Of a DNA stretch of 64,000 nucleotides, positions 1 to 7,476 are shown piece by piece (position 1 is the stretch's first letter; the number at the start of each line of letters is the position of its first letter). This DNA comes from Sphingomonadales bacterium. GTDB taxonomy: Bacteria > Pseudomonadota > Alphaproteobacteria > Sphingomonadales > Sphingomonadaceae. The DNA lies in the NCBI GenBank assembly GCA_027483465.1, contig JAIXUQ010000005.1, forward strand, positions 17,422-81,421, given 5' to 3'. The position numbers and the translations under genes are program-made. Under the pieces are notes generated by a model. The model had not been told where the DNA came from. It made no database searches and was given only the letters and a program-made list of their open reading frames with translations.

Positions 1-2
1 TG

Positions 3-509
3 GCGGTGATGGACCCGCTGGCGCTGCGCAGCCAGGTGATGGTGCTGGACCGTGCCGCCATCGTCGAATCCACCATCACGGATTATCTCACCCTGGCCAA
101 TCCCGATCGCACCGCCGCCGATCATCTCGAGGCGCTGCGGCTGGTGGGGCTGGATGACCGGGTGGCGATGCTGCCCGATGGCATGCAGACCAAGCTGTCC
201 TCCACCGGCGCGCCGTTCACGGTGGCCAAGATGATGCAGCTGAAACTGGCGGCCTCCATCCTGTCGGAACCGCGCATCCTGGTGATGTCCCCGCTGTTCG
301 ACACGGTGCCGCTGGCCCGGCTGCGCGCGGTGTTCGAACGGCTGGCCGGCAGCCGCACCACCGTGCTTTACTTCACCAACCGCCCTGAGGCGGTGACGCT
401 GGATGGCTGGCTGTGGCTGGGCCTGAAACAGCAGCTGATCACCGCCGATCAGGCCGTGTTCGATGGCCTGCGCGCTGCCGCCGGCCGGGAGACCAGCGAT
501 GGCGATTGA
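3..509 (+). CDS. ABC exporter, C-terminal part of a degenerate nucleotide-binding domain (partial, cut by window start)
   Basis: The reading frame is open from the left edge, so only the last 168 or so residues are seen. The tail aligns by pattern with the second half of an exporter ATPase: a region where the signature loop should lie, a hydrophobic Walker B strand, an H-loop strand and a C-terminal beta strand. The catalytic positions are not canonical. The LSGGQ signature is replaced by LSSTGAP, the Walker B strand reads ILVMSPLFD in place of ILLLDEP, and the H-loop histidine is an asparagine (YFTNRP). It overlaps the HlyD-type gene by 11 bases and a TolC-type gene follows, so it is the inner-membrane component of a type I secretion system. 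Inference: a non-hydrolysing half, probably paired with an active ATPase encoded upstream, outside the window. Confidence 0.7.
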   Translation, partial: AVMDPLALRSQVMVLDRAAIVESTITDYLTLANPDRTAADHLEALRLVGLDDRVAMLPDGMQTKLSSTGAPFTVAKMMQLKLAASILSEPRILVMSPLFDTVPLARLRAVFERLAGSRTTVLYFTNRPEAVTLDGWLWLGLKQQLITADQAVFDGLRAAAGRETSDGD

Positions 510-1578
510 GCCGCGGACCGCCCATGCGGCCAGCTTCCCCACGCTTGCCGGCCTGCAGCCGCCGCGCATCATGCGCGTGGTGGGCTGGACGGTGATGATC
601 GGCCTGGTGCTGTTCGGGCTGTTTATCACGCTGGTGCCCTGGGTGCAGACGGCGCAGGGATCGGGCAGCGTGATCGCCTTTGATCCGCGTGACCGGCAGC
701 AGAACATCACCGCGCTGGTGCCCGGCCGGCTGGAGCGCTGGTATGTGACCGACGGCGCCCGCGTGAAGGCCGGTGATCCCATCGCCCGCGTGGTGGACAT
801 CGATCCCGATTTCCTGGCCCGGCTGGGGGCGGAACGCGCGCAGAAAGTGGCCGAGATTGCCGCCACCGAAGCCGCCATGGCCACCGCCATGCGCGATGTG
901 CGCCGCATGACCACCCTTTATGGCGAAGGCCTGGCGGCGCGGCGCGACATGGAACTGGCGCAGATCAAGGTGGCCGAATTCCGCGCCAAGATCGCCTCCT
1001 CGCGCGCCGAGATCAACAAGATCGACGTGAACTTGCGCCGCCAGTCCGAACAGATGATCCGCGCGCCGCGCGCCGGGCGCATCATGCGCGTCTCCAGCAT
1101 CGATACCGCCACCATCGTCAAGCAGGGTGATCTGCTCGCCACCTTCGTGCCCGAACAGTCGCGCCGGGTGGTGGAGCTTTATGTCGATGGCCGCGATGTG
1201 CCGCTGATCCATGTCGGCCGCCGGGTGCGGCTGGAATTCGAAGGCTGGCCGGCGATCCAGTTTTCCGGCTGGCCATCGGTGGCCAAGGGCTATTTCGATG
1301 GCCAGGTGGCGGCGGTGGATCTCAACGCCTCGCCCAACGGCCTGTTCCGCCTGCTGGTCACCGAAAGCCCGGATCGGGATCCCTGGCCGGATGAACGCTC
1401 GGTGCGGCTGGGCGCCAAGGTGCGCGGCTGGGTGCAGATGAACACCGTGCCGATCTGGTTCGAACTGTGGCGGCTGCTGAACGATTTCCCGCTGCAATTC
1501 ACCCGCCCGGGGGCCAGCCCGGCCGAAAACGGCATGCCCAAGGCTGATGCCAAGGCCGATGATGCCAAGGCGAAATAA
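499..1578 (+). CDS. HlyD-family periplasmic adaptor (membrane fusion protein) of type I secretion
   Basis: A 359-residue protein with one N-terminal membrane segment (about residues 30-52) followed by a periplasmic part. That part contains a lipoyl-like half (VPGRLERWYVTDGARVKAGD, near residues 75-95), an alpha-helical hairpin rich in Ala, Arg and Glu (about 110-190), the second lipoyl half with an IRAPRAGRIMRV motif (about 190), and a beta-barrel region. This is the order of HlyD/EmrA-type adaptors, which bridge an inner-membrane exporter to a TolC channel. The start at 499 gives an 11-base overlap with the ABC gene, which argues for translational coupling. The C-terminal tail is rich in Lys, Ala and Asp. 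The substrate is not shown by the window. Confidence 0.85.
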   Translation: MAIEPRTAHAASFPTLAGLQPPRIMRVVGWTVMIGLVLFGLFITLVPWVQTAQGSGSVIAFDPRDRQQNITALVPGRLERWYVTDGARVKAGDPIARVVDIDPDFLARLGAERAQKVAEIAATEAAMATAMRDVRRMTTLYGEGLAARRDMELAQIKVAEFRAKIASSRAEINKIDVNLRRQSEQMIRAPRAGRIMRVSSIDTATIVKQGDLLATFVPEQSRRVVELYVDGRDVPLIHVGRRVRLEFEGWPAIQFSGWPSVAKGYFDGQVAAVDLNASPNGLFRLLVTESPDRDPWPDERSVRLGAKVRGWVQMNTVPIWFELWRLLNDFPLQFTRPGASPAENGMPKADAKADDAKAK

Positions 1579-3088
1579 TCGGGCGGCGTGCGGGTTGGCG
1601 CTGCTGCTGCTGGCTGCCCCGGCGGTGGCTCCCGCGGCCGCGCAGGAGGCTCCGCGCGCCTCGCAGCCGCTCAGCGGCCGGCCGGCGGCCAGCCCGGCGC
1701 TGGAGGCGGCGGCCCGCACCGCAGCGGCGCCGCTGCCCGAGGCCGCCGCCGTCCTCAGCCTTGACGCGCTGCTGGCCAACAGCCGCTATCACGCGCCGCA
1801 GGTGCTGGAAGCGCTGGCCCGGGTGCGCGGCGCCGAAGCCCGCCTGCTCACCACCGAAGGCGCGTTCGACACGCTGTTCAGCGCCAATGCCGACACGCGG
1901 CCCACCGGCTTTTTCGATGGCGCCACCGCCGGGGTCCGGCTCAGCCAGCCGCTCGTCGGCAATGGCGGCAATGTCTATGCCGGCTATGACATCGCGCGCG
2001 GGCGGTTTTCCAGTTCGCAGGCCAGCAGCAACACCGCGCTCTATGGCCGGGTCACGCTGGGCACGCTGTTTTCGCTGCTGCGTGACCGCGACATCGACGA
2101 GCGGCGCTTCAACCGGACACTGGCCATCGGCGATGTGGAACTGGCCGACAATGACCGGCTGGTGGTGGCGATCGGCGTGCAGGCGCGCGCCATTGCCGCC
2201 TGGAACAACTGGGTGATCGCCGGCCAGCGTCTCACCGTGTTCAAGGGCCTGCTGCAACTGGCGCTTGACCGGCAGGCCGGGTTCAAGCGGCAGGTGGCCG
2301 AAGGCCTGCGCCCGGCCGTGCTGCTCACCGAGAATGAGCAGAATATCCTGCGCCGGCAGACGTTGGTGGTGCAGGCCGAACAATCGCTGCAACAGGCGGC
2401 GATCGCCCTGTCCTTGTTCTGGCGCGATGCCGATGGCAACCCGCTGGTGCCCGGCCCCGAGCAATTGCCGCGCAGCCTGCCCGCGCCGCTGCCGGTGGCC
2501 GAGGATGTGATGGCGGCGCTGGAAAACCGCCCTGATCTCAGGGTGGTTGACGTGCGCATCACCCAGGCCCGGCAGCGGCTGGCGCTTGATCGCAACAATT
2601 TCCTGCCCCGCCTCGATCTCAGGGCCGAGGTGAACCAGTATCTGGGCGAGGCCGGGCTGGCGGGCCGCGCCTATACCGGCACCGAAAGCCGGCTTGGCCT
2701 CACGCTCAGCGTGCCGATCCAGCAGCGCACGGCGCGCGGCCGGCTGGATCAGACGCGGGCCGATCTGGATGGCTTCCAGCAGCGCCGCCGCTTCATCGAG
2801 GACCAGATTCGCATCGAGATCGGCAATCTTTCGGTGGCCGCACGGCAGGCCCGCCGCCTGCTGGGCATCGCCATCGACGAGGCTGACCGGGCCCTGACCA
2901 TGGCCAGCGCCGAGCGCCGCCGCTTCCAGGAAGGCGCGTCGGATTTCTTCGTCGTCAACCTGCGCGAGGAGGCCGCCGCCGATGCCCAGGTGCGGCGGCT
3001 GGATGCCGCCTTCCGCCAGATCGTCGCCCATGCCGATCTGGCCGCCGCCACGGCCGATCTGAAGGCGCTTGGCCTTTCAGGCAGTTGA
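1547..3088 (+). CDS. TolC-family outer membrane channel protein
   Basis: Up to 513 residues, with a Sec signal peptide of basic residues followed by an Ala/Leu-rich stretch ending near AAAQEAP. The mature part has two alpha-helical and beta-barrel repeats of the outer membrane efflux protein family, each with long amphipathic helices and the usual region of alternating strands (LRLSQPLVGN-like and LGLTLSVPIQ-like segments). It overlaps the adaptor gene by about 32 bases if the first ATG is used. ATGs at 1559 and 1562 are equally possible and give a cleaner signal peptide. It completes the ABC, HlyD, TolC trio of a type I secretion system. No RTX-type substrate gene is visible in the window. 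Confidence 0.85.
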   Translation: MPRPMMPRRNNRAACGLALLLLAAPAVAPAAAQEAPRASQPLSGRPAASPALEAAARTAAAPLPEAAAVLSLDALLANSRYHAPQVLEALARVRGAEARLLTTEGAFDTLFSANADTRPTGFFDGATAGVRLSQPLVGNGGNVYAGYDIARGRFSSSQASSNTALYGRVTLGTLFSLLRDRDIDERRFNRTLAIGDVELADNDRLVVAIGVQARAIAAWNNWVIAGQRLTVFKGLLQLALDRQAGFKRQVAEGLRPAVLLTENEQNILRRQTLVVQAEQSLQQAAIALSLFWRDADGNPLVPGPEQLPRSLPAPLPVAEDVMAALENRPDLRVVDVRITQARQRLALDRNNFLPRLDLRAEVNQYLGEAGLAGRAYTGTESRLGLTLSVPIQQRTARGRLDQTRADLDGFQQRRRFIEDQIRIEIGNLSVAARQARRLLGIAIDEADRALTMASAERRRFQEGASDFFVVNLREEAAADAQVRRLDAAFRQIVAHADLAAATADLKALGLSGS

Positions 3089-3141
3089 CCTCGGCCGAAA
3101 GTGGGGTTGCAGCGGCCGGCCGGCAGTGGCAGGCAGAGGCC

Positions 3142-3489
3142 ATGGCCGCGCGCCCGCCCGGAGTGATGTTTGTTGCCGCCTGCCTGGCGGCGCTGCTGCT
3201 GCGCCTGCTGGTGCCGGCGGGCTGGATGCCGGTGGCCGGCAATCCGGCGCTGCTCAGCCTGTGCAGCACGGCGGCGGCCGGGCCGGCGGCCGATCTGCCC
3301 GGTGATGCCGATGCCGGCCCCTGCGGCTTTGCCCTGGCGCTGGGCCCGGCGCTGCTGGCCCCACCGCCGCTGCTGTTGCCGGCGCTGCTGCTGGCCGGCC
3401 TGTTGCTGCTGGCCGGGCCGCTGCCGATCGTGCCGCGCCGGGCCCGGCTGCGCCTGCGCCCGCCCGGCCAGGGCCCGCCCCTTTGCTGA
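3142..3489 (+). CDS. DUF2946-like small membrane protein
   Basis: A 115-residue protein with an N-terminal hydrophobic segment ending in LLRLLVPAGWMP, a Cys-containing middle (LCST, then PCGFALALGP), a second long hydrophobic segment of Leu and Ala, and a basic Pro-rich tail ending RPPGQGPPLC. This pattern is typical of DUF2946 proteins, which are often found beside copper genes; the next gene is a copper chaperone. A TTG start at 3085 would add an unlikely N-terminal extension, so the ATG at 3142 was chosen; it follows a purine-rich stretch. Function is unknown. A role in copper handling is inferred from context only. Confidence 0.6.
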   Translation: MAARPPGVMFVAACLAALLLRLLVPAGWMPVAGNPALLSLCSTAAAGPAADLPGDADAGPCGFALALGPALLAPPPLLLPALLLAGLLLLAGPLPIVPRRARLRLRPPGQGPPLC

Positions 3490-3542
3490 ACGCCGCTGCC
3501 GGCCCGGTGCCGGCCTGTTGTGTGACGCAAGGGAGTTTTTCC

Positions 3543-4001
3543 ATGAAAGCATTGGCCTTTTTTCTGGCAGCCGGCCTTGCCGGCAGCGCTGCCGCCCATG
3601 AATATCGCGTGGGCAGCCTGCATATCGATCATCCGGTGATCCGGGTGGCCAGCCCGGTCTCCAAGACCGGCGCCGGTTTTCTGACCATCGTCAACCGCGG
3701 CAAGCAGCCGGACCGCTTGGTGGCGGTGATCACCGATGCCGCCAACCGCGCCGATCTGCACGGCACCATCCAGCAGGGCAATGTGATGCAGATGCGCGCC
3801 CAGGCCGATGGCGTGCCGATCCCGGCCGGCGGCACGGTGACATTCGCGCCCGGCGGCCTGCACGTGATGTTCATCGGCCTGAAAGCCCCGGTGCCCGATG
3901 GTCGGATGATCAAGGCCCGGCTGCAATTTGCCCGCGCCGGAGCCGTTGATGTGGCGTTCAAGGCCGAAGGCGCAGCGGCCGCTCAACACCACCAGCATTG
4001 A
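3543..4001 (+). CDS. PCuAC-family periplasmic copper chaperone
   Basis: A 152-residue protein with a clear signal peptide (cleavage near AAAHE). The mature cupredoxin-like domain has the ligand pattern of PCuAC proteins: His73, Met82/Met84, and the HVM motif (His107, Met109) after the conserved PAGGTVTFAPGGLHVM stretch. The spacing between the central Met and the HxM motif is one residue longer than the classic motif. The extreme C-terminus is His-rich (QHHQH), a possible extra copper site. PCuAC proteins bind Cu(I) in the periplasm and help load the CuA site of cytochrome c oxidase. A strong ribosome site (AAGGGAG) precedes the ATG. It lies 43 bases upstream of a cytochrome c gene, consistent with a respiratory copper role. 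Confidence 0.85.
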   Translation: MKALAFFLAAGLAGSAAAHEYRVGSLHIDHPVIRVASPVSKTGAGFLTIVNRGKQPDRLVAVITDAANRADLHGTIQQGNVMQMRAQADGVPIPAGGTVTFAPGGLHVMFIGLKAPVPDGRMIKARLQFARAGAVDVAFKAEGAAAAQHHQH

Positions 4002-4044
4002 TGTTCAACCCCAACCACGTGCAACCCAGACGAGGAGACTGACG

Positions 4045-4410
4045 ATGAAGATGATGATGACCGCCGCCGCCCTGGCCGCGGTGGCGCTGGCCGCCCCGGC
4101 CGCCGCCCAGGATGCCGCCGCTGGCGAGAAGGCCTTCGTGGTGTGCAAGGCCTGCCATGCCGTGGCCGCTGGCCAGAACCGCATCGGCCCGTCGCTGGCC
4201 GGTGTCGTTGGCCGCAAGGCCGGCACCTATGCCGGCTTCAGCTATTCGGCCGCGATGAAGGGCAAGGGCGTGAGCTGGACCGAGGCCAATCTCGACACCT
4301 ATCTCACCAAGCCGTCGGCCTATGTGCCGGGCACCAAGATGGCCTTTGCCGGCATCGCCGATGCCAAGAAGCGCAAGGACGTGATCGCTTACCTCAAGAC
4401 GCTGAAGTAA
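4045..4410 (+). CDS. Class I c-type cytochrome (c2/c550-like)
   Basis: A 121-residue precursor with a signal peptide (cleavage near AAAQD), a haem-binding CKACH motif at residues 34-38 and a likely axial Met99 in PGTKMAF. Length and motif order match small soluble periplasmic class I cytochromes that carry electrons between respiratory complexes. The start follows GAGGAG with good spacing. An earlier in-frame ATG at 3928 would overlap the copper chaperone gene and bury the signal peptide, so it was rejected. It could accept electrons from the molybdenum hydroxylase encoded on the other strand, but nothing in the sequence demonstrates this. Confidence 0.9.
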   Translation: MKMMMTAAALAAVALAAPAAAQDAAAGEKAFVVCKACHAVAAGQNRIGPSLAGVVGRKAGTYAGFSYSAAMKGKGVSWTEANLDTYLTKPSAYVPGTKMAFAGIADAKKRKDVIAYLKTLK

Positions 4411-4437
4411 GCCGACGCGGGCCGCCGGCCGGGCCTG

Positions 4438-4638
4438 GAGCATTTTCCGATCAATCTGGATCGGCGGCACGGCGCGGAATTTGGTTTGTGGCAAGGAGCG
4501 AGGAGGGCGCGATGCGCAATCCATCGCAATGGGCATCGCAACCGACGAGCGACGCTGCCACAGGTCAAAGTCCGCCCGCCCCGCAGGGGTCGCCGGAACG
4601 GCGATGACGCTGGTTCAGATTGGTCGGGAAGTGCTCTA
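4438..4638. repeat. Nested inverted-repeat element, MITE-like
   Basis: The ends are imperfect inverted repeats of 24 bases: 4438-4461 begins GAGCATTTTCCGATCAATCT, and 4613-4636, read on the minus strand, begins GAGCACTTCCCGACCAATCT. Inside lie two more symmetric arms: TGTGGCA at 4487-4493 with TGCCACA at 4556-4562, and GCGATGC at 4509-4515 with GCATCGC at 4533-4539. The whole unit could fold as one long interrupted hairpin. No open reading frame is convincing inside it. Similar short elements starting GAGCA are, as far as I recall, scattered in alphaproteobacterial genomes. The right edge coincides with the stop codon of the minus-strand DUF2490 gene. No clear target-site duplication was seen. 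Confidence 0.6.
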
Positions 4639-5301
4639 GCCCAGCCGGCGGTTCAGCGTGATGTTGATGACATGATTGCCCGGGTTGCGGCCCGGCCGGT
4701 TGACATATTGGTGCATATAGCCGGCCTCAAGATTGAGGCGCGGGCTGAGCGGTTGCAGCCAGCCGGCAAAGCTGCGCTGCTGGTCAAAGCCGGCGCGGGC
4801 ACCCCAATCGGTGCTGTTCAGCGCCACGAACGTCTCGCTCATCAGCAAGGGCCCGGCCGTGCCCTTGCCGCGCAGCGGCAGTTGCAGCCGCCACAGCATG
4901 CGCAGCCGCCAGCCCAGATCATCGGCATTTTCAAATGTCCGCTCCTCCAGCCGCCAGCGGGTGATGAGGGCATGGCCATTGCCGCGCCGCACCACGGGGG
5001 CCATGAACTGCTGCCACAGCCGATGCTCGTCACTGCTGATGCCCGGCGCCGGATTGTTGTGCTGGTAATGATAGCCGGCGTGCAGATCGATATCATGCTT
5101 CAGCCGCACGCCCAGCGCGCCGCGCGCCACGAACTGGCCAAGCCGGCCGGCATCGCTGGTGAAGCGCGGCTGCACCTCGGCCCACAGCAGCAGCTTGCCG
5201 TCCACCGGCCCCTGCAGCAGCAGCGTGTTCCAGCTTTGCACATCCTGTGCCGCCGCCGCTGTCGCCAGCAGCATCGCGGCCAGGGCCGCCAGCCTGCGCA
5301 C
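4636..5301 (-). CDS. DUF2490-family outer membrane beta-barrel protein
   Basis: A 221-residue protein with a signal peptide (GTG start, basic VRR, Ala/Leu core, cleavage near AAAAQD). The mature part alternates amphipathic strands with motifs typical of DUF2490: LWAEVQPRF near the start, AGYHYQHN, EHRLWQQFMAP, RWRLEERT, and LNLEAGYMHQYV near the end. The GTG at 5301 is chosen because the reading frame further upstream lies inside the molybdenum hydroxylase gene; the two genes are 4 bases apart. The protein ends in RRLG, without the C-terminal aromatic residue usual for outer membrane barrels, and its stop codon lies at the edge of the inverted-repeat element. Confidence 0.7.
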   Translation of the reverse strand: MRRLAALAAMLLATAAAAQDVQSWNTLLLQGPVDGKLLLWAEVQPRFTSDAGRLGQFVARGALGVRLKHDIDLHAGYHYQHNNPAPGISSDEHRLWQQFMAPVVRRGNGHALITRWRLEERTFENADDLGWRLRMLWRLQLPLRGKGTAGPLLMSETFVALNSTDWGARAGFDQQRSFAGWLQPLSPRLNLEAGYMHQYVNRPGRNPGNHVINITLNRRLG

Positions 5302-5305
5302 CGGT

Positions 5306-7468
5306 TCAGGCCTTGAGCGCGGAAAAATCGAACGGCAGCTTGCGCAGGCGCACGCCGGTGGCGGCAAAGATCGCATTGGCCAGCGCCGGGGCCACCGCCG
5401 GATAAGCCGGCTCACCCAAGCCGGTGACGGCATAATCGGGCGTGAGGAAGGCCACCTCGATCGGCGGCGCCTCGTCCATGCGCAGCAGCGGCAGATCGCC
5501 GAAATTGCGCTGCTCGATGGCGCCATCGGCAAAGGTGACAGCGTGGTTGCGGCAGGCATTGAGCGCATCGAGCACACTGCCCTGCACCTGGTTGAGGGCA
5601 CCGGCGGGATTGACAATCTGCCGCCCGACATCGCCGGCCACCCAGATTTTCGCCACCTTCACCTCGCCCGCCGTTGACACGCTGGCCTCGATCACATTGG
5701 CGAAATAGCCCAGGTGGCTGAAATGGAAGCCGATGCCGAGCCCGGTGCGGGCCGGCAGCTTGCGGCCCCAGCCGGCCATGGCAGCCGCCTTGTCGAGCAC
5801 GGCGCGCATGCGGCCGGTGTTGTAGCTGCCGCGGCTGGCGGGATCGCCGATGATCCGCGCCGGGCCGAGGAAATCGCGGCGGAATTGCAACGGATCGGCC
5901 CCGGCGGCATGGGCCAGTTCATCGATGAAGCCCTGGGTGACAAAGCCGAAGGCGTTGTTGCCGGGGGCGCGCAGGAAGCCGGTGGTGTGGATCAGCGGCA
6001 GGATGGTGGCGCCCACGCGGAAATGATCGACCATGCCGGCCGGGAAATCGGCCGGGCCGATGCCGGCGGCGCGGGCGAACTTGCCATCGCGGCCAAAGCT
6101 GATGAAATGATTGTCCCACGCGATGCAGCGGCCGGATGCGTCCAGCCCGGCTTCCAGATGGTGCCAGCCGCCGGGGCGCAGGAAATCCTGGGTCACGTCG
6201 TCCTCGCGGGTCCAGGTCAGCTTCACCGGCCGGCCGGCGGCGCGGGCGATCCAGGCCGCTTCCACCATGTAATCATTCTGCAGGCGCCGGCCAAAGCCGC
6301 CGCCCACGCGCAGCATGTGGATGGTGATGTTTTCCGGCGGCACGCCCAGCGCCTTGGCCACCGCCAGCCGGCCAGGTTCGGGATTCTGGGTGGGGGCCCA
6401 GATTTCCACCGTGGTGCCGCTCACCCGCGCCGTGCAGTTGATCGGTTCCAGCGGCAGGTGCGGGATGAAGGGATATTCATAGGTGGCGCTCACCCGCCGG
6501 GCCGCGCCGGCCAGCGCCGCTGCGGCATCGCCGGCGCTGTGCACCGGCAGCGCCGGGGGCTTGCCTTTGGCGGCGGCGGCCATCGCCGCCCAGGCCGTTG
6601 TCGATTGCGCGGCGGCCGGGCTGTCGGTCCATTCCACCTTCAGGCCGTTGCGGGCGCGCTGGGCATGCCAGGTGGTGTCGGCCAGGATGGCCACGCCGCC
6701 GGCCAGCCCTTCATATTCGTCGCTGGCCGGCACGATGAAGGCATCGCGCACGCCCGGCATCGCCTTCACGGCATCCAGGTTGGCCGATTTCACCGCCGCG
6801 CGCTGCACGCCGGATTTGTGGAAGGCGGCGTGCAGCATCCCCGGCAGCACGGCATCAATGCCATAGGCCTGCTGGCCGCTGACGATGGCGCGGTTGTTCA
6901 CGCCGGGCTGGAACGTTCCGATGAGGCGGAAACTCTTCGGGTCCTTCACCGCCACCTTGGCCAGATCGGGGGCCGGCAGGGCGCTGGCAGCGGCGGCAAA
7001 GCGGCCATAGGGGGCGCGGCGCTTGCCGTGGACCACCTGGCCGCGATCGGTTTGCAGTTCGGCCAGCGGCACGCCCCATTCGCTGGCGGCCGCGCTCAGG
7101 ATCATGGCGCGGGCGGCGGCGCCCACCCGGCGCATATTCTCATAATGGGTGGGCATCGCCTGTGAACCGCCGGCCACCTGCCGGCCATAGGTCTTGGCGT
7201 CGGCGATGGTCGGCACGATCTCCACAGCGGCCCAATCGGCGTCAAGCTCCTCGGCGATCACCATCGGCAGGCTGGTGCGGATGCCCTGGCCCACTTCGGG
7301 ATTGCTGGCCATGATGCGGATGCGCCCGGTGGGCGGGATCACCACCCAGGCGTTGAGCTGGCCGGGTTCGGCCGCGTCGGCGGCGCCGGGCGACAGGCCA
7401 AGGCAGAGGCCTCCCCCCACGGCGGCACTGGCAAACAGGAAGCTGCGGCGGGAAAGCGCGATGGTCAT
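5306..7468 (-). CDS. Molybdenum hydroxylase large (catalytic) subunit, IorB-like, paralogue 1
   Basis: A 720-residue Tat-exported protein: SRRSFLFASAAVGGG at the N-terminus is a twin-arginine signal. The rest matches the aldehyde/isoquinoline 1-oxidoreductase beta-subunit family of molybdopterin-dependent hydroxylases: GQGIRTSLPMVIAEELD early on, [16 protein letters not shown] in the middle, and GLGEPAYP near the C-terminus, where Glu686 is the expected catalytic base. It lies 8 bases downstream of a paralogue in one operon with a 2Fe-2S subunit. The substrate, likely an N-heterocycle or aldehyde, cannot be read from the sequence. Confidence is high for the family and low for the substrate. 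Confidence 0.88.
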   Translation of the reverse strand: MTIALSRRSFLFASAAVGGGLCLGLSPGAADAAEPGQLNAWVVIPPTGRIRIMASNPEVGQGIRTSLPMVIAEELDADWAAVEIVPTIADAKTYGRQVAGGSQAMPTHYENMRRVGAAARAMILSAAASEWGVPLAELQTDRGQVVHGKRRAPYGRFAAAASALPAPDLAKVAVKDPKSFRLIGTFQPGVNNRAIVSGQQAYGIDAVLPGMLHAAFHKSGVQRAAVKSANLDAVKAMPGVRDAFIVPASDEYEGLAGGVAILADTTWHAQRARNGLKVEWTDSPAAAQSTTAWAAMAAAAKGKPPALPVHSAGDAAAALAGAARRVSATYEYPFIPHLPLEPINCTARVSGTTVEIWAPTQNPEPGRLAVAKALGVPPENITIHMLRVGGGFGRRLQNDYMVEAAWIARAAGRPVKLTWTREDDVTQDFLRPGGWHHLEAGLDASGRCIAWDNHFISFGRDGKFARAAGIGPADFPAGMVDHFRVGATILPLIHTTGFLRAPGNNAFGFVTQGFIDELAHAAGADPLQFRRDFLGPARIIGDPASRGSYNTGRMRAVLDKAAAMAGWGRKLPARTGLGIGFHFSHLGYFANVIEASVSTAGEVKVAKIWVAGDVGRQIVNPAGALNQVQGSVLDALNACRNHAVTFADGAIEQRNFGDLPLLRMDEAPPIEVAFLTPDYAVTGLGEPAYPAVAPALANAIFAATGVRLRKLPFDFSALKA

Positions 7469-7476
7469 GGCGGCCC

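Noticed and set aside
439..3031. Long minus-strand open frames opposite the HlyD and TolC genes
   Set aside because: They are His/Gly/Arg-rich mirror translations of well-recognised plus-strand genes, as is common in GC-rich DNA.
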